Assembly (NCBI GenBank): GCA_033558025.1
Contig: JAUCEF010000013.1
Span: 2,101,001-2,165,000 of the forward strand
DNA: 64,000 nt
From: Phytophthora sp. 'mugwort'
Lineage: Eukaryota > Oomycota > Peronosporomycetes > Peronosporales > Peronosporaceae
Reading direction: 5' to 3'
The notes beneath the pieces are model-generated. The model saw only the letters and a list, made by a program, of their open reading frames with translations, did no database searches and was not told the DNA's origin. Each line of letters starts with the position of its first letter. Position 1 is the stretch's first letter. Positions 1 through 6,926 of the stretch are shown in pieces. The translations under genes were made by a program, and so were the position numbers.

Positions 1-59
1 AGTTTAGCTTACATTTTTAGTTACGGAGAGGTTACTAACTGGTAAATAGGAACACATAT
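1..59 (+). mobile_element. 3' terminal tail of the copy preceding the window
   Basis: These bases match the last 59 bases before every later U2-like segment (for example 6727-6785), so they belong to the 3' untranslated end of an element lying mostly outside the window. The tail is AT-rich and ends without poly(A), directly against the U2-like sequence that starts at 60. Confidence 0.85.
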
Positions 60-200
60 TCTGTTCTAATCAGTGTGAAAACTGATTTTCGCTGTTTGTC
101 AGCGAACTTTTTCACTCTCATTTTTGGAACTCCCGTCGTCGGCCGGCTTGCTGGGCGACGTCGGGGCGGTCTCCGGGGGCGTTCACCTTTCCCCCGCGAG
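60..200 (+). ncRNA. U2 snRNA-derived segment (about nt 39 to 3' end; 5' domain missing), junction 1
   Basis: Bases 60-74 read TCTGTTCTAATCAGT, one mismatch from human U2 nt 39-53 as I recall that sequence. An Sm site, ATTTTTGGAACT, lies at 120-131, exactly 60 bases after the first match, the same spacing as in human U2. Hairpins fall where U2 has them: IIa (68-74 with 81-87, 7 bp, loop GTGAAA), IIb (88-94 with 100-106, 7 bp, loop TTTGT), III (132-165, 13 pairs with two 1x1 mismatches, CTTG loop as in U2), and a IV-like hairpin (171-200, 11-base loop, one bulge). The position of the U2 GUAGUA branch-site pairing element holds ACATAT instead, so this is not a complete U2 gene. The IV loop does not resemble the usual U2B''-binding loop, so homology is weakest there. 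The strand is the same as the polyprotein gene. Confidence 0.85.
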
Positions 201-268
201 GCCAACTACAACGCTTGCTTCTTTTTTACACTTCTCCTCGGCTGTCCATCGGTTGCCTTTTGTCCCCC

Positions 269-304
269 TTGGCCAATCACAGATGCGTCTGTTTTGGCCA
301 ATCA
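269..304 (+). promoter_or_regulatory. Duplicated CCAAT motif around the start codon (possible internal promoter element)
   Basis: TTGGCCAATCA occurs at 269-279 and again at 294-304, on either side of the ATG at 283. The same pair is present in every copy. CCAAT is the core bound by NF-Y in many eukaryotes, so an internal promoter is possible. However, the second box is inside the reading frame, so initiation driven by it would have to use a later ATG. Chance or a short duplication is an equally good reading. Confidence 0.25.
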
Positions 305-3300
305 GGGAGCGCACCCCGTCTACGGACAGCGAGTGCTCCACGGCCAGTCACTCCAGCCTCGCCAGTGACGCGTCTTTCTACAGCGCGTCATCCGGCGACT
401 GTTCGGAGCGGCTGACTGATGGGTACACCAGACCCGGCTCTGGCGAGCTAGGGGTTCGGTTACACATTACCGCCCCCGTTTTGGGCTCGCCTGAGCCGGA
501 AATCGAGCCGCCGGACCCTCCACGCGCGGTGCCACTGCTCGGCACCGGCGGCGTTTCAACTGCTGCAACTTCGGGCACGGGTTCAGGACCCGCAGCGCCC
601 ATTGCACGCCAAGCCGCGACGCGGGCCGAGGCCTCTGGGGCCCAAGATGAAGCCAGCCTCGCGGCTTCAACGTCGCGTCGTTTCGCGACGGCGGCGACCA
701 GCTTCGAGCCCCCGGGCCATCCCATGGACGGGCCTGGGCCCCAAGCACTTGCCCCCACTATGGGAGAATCCCTGGCCGCTCAGGCCTCGCAGGGGTTCTC
801 GCCGCTCGCCTCGCCCGCCACCATGGACGTCCACGATGGCGGCGCTGCCGCTGGCTCTCCTGGAGCCCCAAGACCTCCGTTGGACCCCGGCCCGGGTCCT
901 ACGGAGAGCCAAGACGCTCCTCTCGCTCGTCCGCCTGCCAGGCCCCCCTCGTTTCCCCCCTGCGATGTGGCACGACCCGGCAGGGCGACCGGCAGGCTGC
1001 CCGATCGGGTCGTGCCGGGGCAAGCACTCTTCGTCGCCCCCAAGTCCACGCCGGAGGCTGCCACCGGCCTCCACGAGCCCCGAGCCGACGCTGCCGACGC
1101 CCCCCAGCCCATCTTCGCCTCTCCGCCGCCCAGGACCCCCCGCGCTTTGCTGTCCCCACCCGGCAGGGCGGCAGGCAGGCTGCCCGACCGGGTAGCGCGG
1201 GGACAGGCACTTGCAGCCGCCACGGCGCGTGCCCTGGGCGGCTCCCCCGGCCCCAGCGACATCTCCAGCGACGGCGAGGACGCGCTGGATGTCCACGCCG
1301 CCGCTGCCCAAGGCCCACAACCCCTCGCGAGTGCTGGATCCCCACCCGGCAGGGCGGCTTGCGTGCTGCCCGGCCAGGTCGTGCCCAGCACTCCGGCAAG
1401 CCCTCCCCCATCCCCAGCTGCGGCTGCTGCTTCCCCCCAAGTAGCCGCAGCCGCAGCTGACGATGCAGCACCCCCTGCTGACCGCGCTGCCGTGGAGCGC
1501 CACGTGCGCGCCGAGCCACGACAAGACCAAGCACCTACGGCTCGCGCGCATATGGCGCCCAAGTACGGCGACGAGTTCAGCAGCGACGGACGCTACGACG
1601 AGGAGACCAAGGGCGACAACGAAGATGACGAGTGCGGCGAGGACGCTCAAGTACCGGGACCTCCGATCTACCACCCTCGGCCGGCCAACGGCCTCGAGGA
1701 CCCGGTGCTGACGGTGTACGCGCACAACGCTGCTGCTTTCGAGTGCGCGTTGTGCGCGCACATCGTCCGCGATCTTGCGGCGCTCGTCGTCCATCGACGC
1801 ACAGCGCATCGTGGCACCCGCTTCGTGGACCACTTCCACAGCGGGTGCACGTGCGGCATCGGCTTCAAGTCGCGTGCAGCAGCGACGAAGCATGCCCAGG
1901 CTTGCGCGCAGAGCGCCTACGCGGCCGAAGCTGCTGCACGCGACTCCCCAACGACGACTACAGCTCGTGCTCGTTCCCTCCGCGGCGAGGAGGCCCCAAG
2001 ACCTACCAAGCCCCTCGCCGCGGCGGTGCCTGTCACTGCGACAGCCGCATCAAGCGACATCGCGGTGGCAGACACCGCCGCCCAACAGAGCGCCATGCCT
2101 CCCGCTGCTGTTCAAGACGGGCACCGACACGTCCCCCCCGTGCGGTGCCCACTGTCTCCGCCCCCCGAAGTTCGTGTCGGTGGCAAGCGCCGCCGACTCA
2201 ACAGCTCGAGCTCGTGCCCTGCGGTCGACCTGGACGCCCTGATGCAGGACGCCGAGGACGACCTGATGCTCGAGCTCGCAGCGGACGAGGACATGCCGGA
2301 CGCCTCTTCTGCCCAGCCTACGGCCAGACCCACGCGATGGGGGCCACGACACAGAGCCGTCGGAGCAGCGGCCATCGCTCGGCTGGTGACCGGCGAGCAA
2401 ACGACTGCTGCCCCGACAGCTCGACGACCTACACCGACAGCAGCTCCGACTCAGCGAACCACGAGATGGGGCCCAAGCCCACGCGCAATCGGAGCTGCTG
2501 CCATCGCGAGACTGGAGGCCACCGCCGGCACCTCGCCCACAGCGCCTCCCAGCAGCATGTCGCTCGAGTCAGCGAGGGCCCCAAGCCGGACTTCGACTCG
2601 GTGGGGCCCACGCCCACTAGTGATACTGACCCGAGCGGCACGCCGAGCACCAAGACCGCCAAGCCAGCTCCAAGAGGTGGCACCACTGCCAGCACCGGTG
2701 CCACCCGAAGCTGCTGAAACTCCGGTCACGGTCACGATGGACGTTGACAGCGGCTCGGACGACCTCCAGCCGTGGGTACTGCGCTTTGACGGCGCCTGCC
2801 GCCGTAACCCAGGCCCGGGCGGCGCCGGTGCAGCACTCTTCGACCCAAGTGGCGCTGTGGTGTGGACGTGCTCGCACTACATGCCGAGAAGCAGCGAGAC
2901 GAACAACACCGCCGAATACACGGCGCTGCTGCTCGGCGTGCAGAGCGCGCTACACCACGGCGCCTCCCGACTGCTGATCGAGGGCGACAGCAACCTGGTG
3001 TTGGCGCAAGTGCGGGGCTCCTTCGGGTGCACCAATGGACGGCTCCGAGGGCTGCGGAACCGAGTTCGACACGCGCTGCGACGACTTGCTTGGCACAGGC
3101 TGCGGCACATTGATCGCAAAGCCAACGGCCAAGCTGACCGCCTGGCCAACAGGGCACTGGACCAACGCCGGACGCGCATGGAGTGTGGCCCCCACGACGG
3201 CGACATGGCGACATGCTTCGCCCCGACGACAGCGCCCACGCCGAACCCAGCACCTCCGGTGGCTAGACGACTTCCCGATGCCCACGCCACCGTCAATGCA

Positions 3301-6300
3301 GAAGCCGCTGACATGGACGTCGAAGCCGAAATTGCTGCGCGTGATGGGGGCGAGGTGTTCCCCACTCTGCCTATTGGCTCCAACTCGGCCCCCACGCGGC
3401 AACCTCGACTTCGACTGCGGCAGCTGACGGACGATGAGCATGACGCGGCAGCAGCGGCTCTGGAGACCTTCACCACGAGCATGGCTAGCCGGATCACAGA
3501 TGCGGATAGTTGGGCGACGGGAGAAGGATACATCGCCGCCATCCCCGACCGCATCCGCGAGCTGCTGCAGCCTTTTGCGACGCAGTCGTCGCCACCTCGA
3601 CCGGATCCAACCCACACAGCTGGACCACCGAACCAGCAGCCGACCCGACCACAACAAGATCAACAGCGTCGATGGAGGCGTCGGCGACCACCACGAGTCA
3701 CACGGGAACAGCGCGAGCACCGCCTCGACGAGGCCCTCGACAACATGGAGGCGGTGCAACGCGCGACACCCGATGACCAGAAGGCCGTCCGCAACGCTCG
3801 CCGCCGAGTGGGCCGCATCCGCTCAGCGTTGGCTCTGCAGCGGCTCCGCCAGGAATTCGCCAAGGACGAGGCCAAGTGTGTGGAAAAGATCATGAAGCGA
3901 ACGTCGGCGGAAGCGGCGATGGAGGAGCACCCCGAGTCCTGCCCGATCGACCGCGAGGAACTCCACCGCTACTTCACTGGCACCAACACGCCACGGACCA
4001 ACTTCAACTATGATGGTGATGGCGGTGAGGAATTTCGGGATGCCCTGGCCAATTCTGAAGCGGCGACAGCAGAGGCGACCGCGTTTGAGGAGGAGATCAC
4101 GCTGGACGAAGTGGAAGATCAGCTCACGCGCGCGGCGGTTACATCCAGCCCTGGCCATGACGGTATCGGCTACGACGTCTACCGTCGCTTCGCTGCCCAA
4201 CTTGTGCCCCTCCTTCACGCCGCGTACCAGTTTTGCTGGCTGCATCGGCGCGTGCCCGCCTTGTGGAAGGTGGGCATCGTACGTCTCATCCACAAGAAGG
4301 GCGACCCGATGCAGCCGGCCAACTGGAGGCCGATCTGCCTTCAGCCCACTATCTACAAGCTGTACAGCGGGCTGTTGGCACGTCGGCTGTCGCGCTGGCT
4401 AGAGAGGAACAACCTGCTGCCGATCTCGCAGAAGGGGTTCAGGGCCTTCAATGGTTGCCACGAACACAACTTCGTGGCAACCACGCTCCTGGACCAGACC
4501 CGCCGCCGCCACCGAAGGCTGTACCAAGTGTGGTACGACCTTCGGAACGCCTTCGGGTCGCTGCCACAGGACTTGATGTGGCGGGTGCTCCGCGACCTCG
4601 GTGTCAACACTGGCTTCACTTCGCGCTGCCAAGACATTTACCAAGACTCGGCCTTCGTGGTGATGAACGCCGCTGGAGGAGCGACGGACCCGGTGCGCCA
4701 GGAGGTGGGGGTCTACCAAGGCTGCCCACTCAGCCCCCTCCTGTTTATTGCAGCACTCGTGCCGCTCCTACGCCGCCTGGAGGAGCTCGAGGACGTTGGC
4801 GTGCCGTTGGCCGAGGGTGTACGACCTTGCGCCACGGCATACGCCGACGACCTGAAGGTCTTCAGCGACAGCGCCGCCGGCATTCGGAAGTGCCACGGCG
4901 TTGTCGCTCGCTTCCTCAAGTGGACCGGGCTGCGCGCGAACCCAGCCAAATGTGCCAGCCTGGCGGTGACAACCAACGCGCGCAGCAACCCGACCCGAGA
5001 CGACAGCGTGCGCCTGGAGCTCCACGGCGACATCATCGCCACCCTCAGCCTCCAAGACAGCTATCGGTACCTGGGGGTGGGCGATGGCTTCGACCACGTG
5101 CGGCACCGCCTCCAGCTTGAGCCCAAGATCCAGCAGATCAAGCGGGAGGCGGTGGCGCTGATGCAGTCGGGACTGGCGGCGTGGCAGGTGGTGAAGGCTC
5201 TCAAGACGTACGTGTACCCCAAGGTGGAGTATGCGCTTCGCCACCTGCGACCGCTCCAGTCCCAGCTACAAGGCTTCGACCGCGCCGTGGTCCGTGGGTT
5301 GCGGCATCTGCTGCGTCTACCCCAGTCCGCCACCACCGAGTTCTTCTACACGCCGACATCAGGTGGCGGGCTGGGCCTGCAGTCGCTGGTGGAGATGCAC
5401 CAAGCGCTGCAGGTGGCTCACGCGTGGCAGATGCTGCACTCCAAGGACCCGGCGATCATCGCAGTGGCAAAGGCGCAGGTGGGGCAGGTAGCGCGCAAGC
5501 GTTACCGCCTACACGAGGAGCACTGGCGTGGGCGTGACGACGAGCTCGCTCGCCTGTTCTTGAACTCCGAGCTCGCCGCCTCGCCCCACGCAGAGGTGCT
5601 CCGCCGCAACGGTGACATCGGCTCGCTGTGGGTGGATGTCCAGCGCATCCTGCTGAACAACAACCTGCGCCTCGAGGACCGCGACGACGCGGACGGCCAG
5701 GACACGCTCGGCCTTCGCGTGCCGCACCACACCAAGTGGCTCGACCACAAGTCGGTGTTGCGGCACGTGAAGTTGCACATGAAGATCCGCCACCAGACCC
5801 GGTGGAAGGGGATGGTGGACCAAGGCAAGACAGTGCGTGTCCACGGCGGCCTCGGCGCGAAGTTCGTGGCGACGGGGGCGGGCCTGTCGGATGCGGAGCA
5901 CAGGTTCGGCATCCAGGCCCGCCTCAACCAAGTCGACACCAACTCGGTGCTCAAGCGCAGGCGCCTTCGGGCCAACCACCACTGCCGCGATCCGGCCTGC
6001 TCCTCGGCGGAGACGCTGCCCCATGTTCTTAACCACTGCGCGTCCAACATGGACGCCATCAGGCAGCGTCACGACGACGCCTTGGAGCAGATCGGGTCCA
6101 AGATCCGCGGCGCACTGGACCGCGCCAAGTCGACCACGGAGCTGCGCCTGAACCAGACGGTGCCCGAGTACACAGGCGCAGCTCTGCGACCGGACATCGT
6201 GCTGCGCAACGTGACCGCCAAGACGATGGTGATCGCCGACTTGGCGGTCACGTTTGAAGACCAGGCGGCCGGGGCCCGCCACTCCTCGCTGCAGTTCAGC

Positions 6301-6633
6301 CACGACTACAAGACACTCAAGTACCAACCGATCGTGGCCGAATTGCGGCTCAAGGGGTGGCGGGTTAAGACCGCCGCCATCGTGTACGGGTCGCTGGGCT
6401 CGGTGCAGCCCAGCAACTTCAAGACCTACACGGAGCACCTGCAGCTCCACAAGCGCGAGTCTCGGCAGCTGGACATCCAGCTGTCGAGCCATTGCATTCG
6501 TGCCAGCCACCGCATCTGGGGCTGGCACTGCCGACGTCACCGCGAGCGCCAAGCAAGCGGACATTCCTCGCGAGCGTCGCGCGGGCCTGGGGGGACCCCG
6601 CGGCGCACATCGCAGGCAGAGGCACGGCGATAA
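283..6633 (+). CDS. Retrotransposon polyprotein: zinc fingers, RNase H, reverse transcriptase, restriction-like endonuclease (copy 1, 2116 aa)
   Basis: The start is the first ATG after the U2-like segment; no ATG lies between 1 and 282. Residues 1-480 are low-complexity, Ser then Pro/Ala-rich, with an acidic patch near 436-457. A C2H2 finger uses C488, C491, H504, H509; a second, CCHC, uses C522, C524, H537, C541. KRRR at 635-638 is a possible nuclear signal. RNase H has D836 (FDGAC), E878 (NNTAEY), D902 (EGDS) and D952 (NGQAD). The reverse transcriptase spans about 1276-1560: WRPICL, motif A D1419 (YDLRNAFGS), YQGCPLSP, YADD D1522-D1523, and a GLRANPAKC motif D. A CCHC knuckle uses C1901, C1906, H1914, C1919. 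The endonuclease has RPD 1969-1971, D1986 and a following DYKTLKY. RT, knuckle and endonuclease together place it among R2/NeSL/Utopia-type elements, which nick target DNA and reverse-transcribe their RNA at the nick in the nucleus. All catalytic residues are present. Confidence 0.93.
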   Translation: MRLFWPIRERTPSTDSECSTASHSSLASDASFYSASSGDCSERLTDGYTRPGSGELGVRLHITAPVLGSPEPEIEPPDPPRAVPLLGTGGVSTAATSGTGSGPAAPIARQAATRAEASGAQDEASLAASTSRRFATAATSFEPPGHPMDGPGPQALAPTMGESLAAQASQGFSPLASPATMDVHDGGAAAGSPGAPRPPLDPGPGPTESQDAPLARPPARPPSFPPCDVARPGRATGRLPDRVVPGQALFVAPKSTPEAATGLHEPRADAADAPQPIFASPPPRTPRALLSPPGRAAGRLPDRVARGQALAAATARALGGSPGPSDISSDGEDALDVHAAAAQGPQPLASAGSPPGRAACVLPGQVVPSTPASPPPSPAAAAASPQVAAAAADDAAPPADRAAVERHVRAEPRQDQAPTARAHMAPKYGDEFSSDGRYDEETKGDNEDDECGEDAQVPGPPIYHPRPANGLEDPVLTVYAHNAAAFECALCAHIVRDLAALVVHRRTAHRGTRFVDHFHSGCTCGIGFKSRAAATKHAQACAQSAYAAEAAARDSPTTTTARARSLRGEEAPRPTKPLAAAVPVTATAASSDIAVADTAAQQSAMPPAAVQDGHRHVPPVRCPLSPPPEVRVGGKRRRLNSSSSCPAVDLDALMQDAEDDLMLELAADEDMPDASSAQPTARPTRWGPRHRAVGAAAIARLVTGEQTTAAPTARRPTPTAAPTQRTTRWGPSPRAIGAAAIARLEATAGTSPTAPPSSMSLESARAPSRTSTRWGPRPLVILTRAARRAPRPPSQLQEVAPLPAPVPPEAAETPVTVTMDVDSGSDDLQPWVLRFDGACRRNPGPGGAGAALFDPSGAVVWTCSHYMPRSSETNNTAEYTALLLGVQSALHHGASRLLIEGDSNLVLAQVRGSFGCTNGRLRGLRNRVRHALRRLAWHRLRHIDRKANGQADRLANRALDQRRTRMECGPHDGDMATCFAPTTAPTPNPAPPVARRLPDAHATVNAEAADMDVEAEIAARDGGEVFPTLPIGSNSAPTRQPRLRLRQLTDDEHDAAAAALETFTTSMASRITDADSWATGEGYIAAIPDRIRELLQPFATQSSPPRPDPTHTAGPPNQQPTRPQQDQQRRWRRRRPPRVTREQREHRLDEALDNMEAVQRATPDDQKAVRNARRRVGRIRSALALQRLRQEFAKDEAKCVEKIMKRTSAEAAMEEHPESCPIDREELHRYFTGTNTPRTNFNYDGDGGEEFRDALANSEAATAEATAFEEEITLDEVEDQLTRAAVTSSPGHDGIGYDVYRRFAAQLVPLLHAAYQFCWLHRRVPALWKVGIVRLIHKKGDPMQPANWRPICLQPTIYKLYSGLLARRLSRWLERNNLLPISQKGFRAFNGCHEHNFVATTLLDQTRRRHRRLYQVWYDLRNAFGSLPQDLMWRVLRDLGVNTGFTSRCQDIYQDSAFVVMNAAGGATDPVRQEVGVYQGCPLSPLLFIAALVPLLRRLEELEDVGVPLAEGVRPCATAYADDLKVFSDSAAGIRKCHGVVARFLKWTGLRANPAKCASLAVTTNARSNPTRDDSVRLELHGDIIATLSLQDSYRYLGVGDGFDHVRHRLQLEPKIQQIKREAVALMQSGLAAWQVVKALKTYVYPKVEYALRHLRPLQSQLQGFDRAVVRGLRHLLRLPQSATTEFFYTPTSGGGLGLQSLVEMHQALQVAHAWQMLHSKDPAIIAVAKAQVGQVARKRYRLHEEHWRGRDDELARLFLNSELAASPHAEVLRRNGDIGSLWVDVQRILLNNNLRLEDRDDADGQDTLGLRVPHHTKWLDHKSVLRHVKLHMKIRHQTRWKGMVDQGKTVRVHGGLGAKFVATGAGLSDAEHRFGIQARLNQVDTNSVLKRRRLRANHHCRDPACSSAETLPHVLNHCASNMDAIRQRHDDALEQIGSKIRGALDRAKSTTELRLNQTVPEYTGAALRPDIVLRNVTAKTMVIADLAVTFEDQAAGARHSSLQFSHDYKTLKYQPIVAELRLKGWRVKTAAIVYGSLGSVQPSNFKTYTEHLQLHKRESRQLDIQLSSHCIRASHRIWGWHCRRHRERQASGHSSRASRGPGGTPRRTSQAEARR
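969..1397 (+). repeat. Three imperfect GC-rich repeats with strong palindromes inside the N-terminal coding region
   Basis: Blocks starting at 976, 1159 and 1345 are related. The first two form 53-base direct repeats (976-1028, 1159-1211) and encode LPDRVVPGQAL and LPDRVARGQAL; the third encodes a more divergent version. The first block lies in an 11-bp perfect inverted repeat (969-979 with 1006-1016) with the palindrome GGCAGGCTGCC (991-1001) inside it. Short-form copies differ from long ones by exactly the 183 bases separating blocks one and two. Confidence 0.85.
2332..2640 (+). repeat. Three tandem RWGP protein repeats upstream of RNase H
   Basis: The motif TRWGPxxRAxGAAAIARL begins near residues 685, 728 and 773 (43- and 45-residue spacing). 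The first two keep GAAAIARL intact; the third keeps RWGPRP and then diverges. I do not recognise it as a named domain. It lies between the zinc fingers and RNase H, and a nucleic-acid-binding or oligomerisation linker is only a guess. Confidence 0.8.
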
Positions 6634-6785
6634 GCTGGTCATCGACCGACAGGGCACTACCCAGGTAGGGAACCGCCCTTCAAGAACCCAGGAAGATACA
6701 AGCACCCTCCCTTTAGTGACATGCATAGTTTAGCTTACATTTTTAGTTACGGAGAGGTTACTAACTGGTAAATAGGAACACATAT
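6634..6785 (+). other. 3' untranslated region of copy 1
   Basis: These 152 bases run from the stop codon to the next U2-like segment. They hold no poly(A) signal that I can recognise and no tandem repeats. The last 60 bases are clearly more AT-rich than the coding region. Only weak short hairpins are visible (for example CTACC/GGTAG near 6659-6670). In R2-type elements the 3' UTR is what the reverse transcriptase binds, so this is the candidate region for template recognition. Confidence 0.7.
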
Positions 6786-6926
6786 TCTGTTCTAATCAGT
6801 GTGAAAACTGATTTTCGCTGTTTGTCAGCGAACTTTTTCACTCTCATTTTTGGAACTCCCGTCGTCGGCCGGCTTGCTGGGCGACGTCGGGGCGGTCTCC
6901 GGGGGCGTTCACCTTTCCCCCGCGAG
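6786..6926 (+). ncRNA. U2 snRNA-derived segment, junction 2
   Basis: I see no difference from the segment at 60-200. It separates the 3' end of copy 1 from the leader of copy 2. Confidence 0.85.

Larger units (their letters stand above)
201..6785 (+). mobile_element. Utopia-like RLE-type non-LTR retrotransposon, copy 1 (long, intact)
   Basis: The element is taken as the DNA between successive U2-like segments; its exact 5' end is uncertain because no element-only border is visible near 201. It has about 82 bases of leader, one reading frame, and a 152-base 3' untranslated region with no poly(A). It differs from copies 2 and 3 by about one substitution each as far as I can see (TTT instead of TTC in the RNase H FDG motif, near 2787). 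Confidence 0.85.

Noticed and set aside
60..200. A complete, functional U2 snRNA gene
   Set aside because: The first ~38 nucleotides, including the branch-site pairing sequence, are absent at all ten junctions, and the last hairpin lacks the usual U2B'' loop.
124..282. Polyprotein start at the TTG at 124
   Set aside because: It lies inside the U2-like segment (hairpin III region) and is not an ATG. The first ATG, at 283, is outside it and is kept in every copy.
201..282. HDV-like self-cleaving ribozyme at the 5' end, as in R2
   Set aside because: I could not fold the double-pseudoknot pattern by eye in the leader. A covariance search would be needed to exclude it.
667..1893. Long antisense and alternative-frame open frames inside every copy (for example 408 codons at 667-1893 minus and 405 codons at 5509-6726 minus)
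   Set aside because: They overlap the polyprotein frame, have Arg/Gly/Ala-rich composition expected of GC-rich shadow frames, show no domains, and many begin with GTG or TTG rather than ATG.
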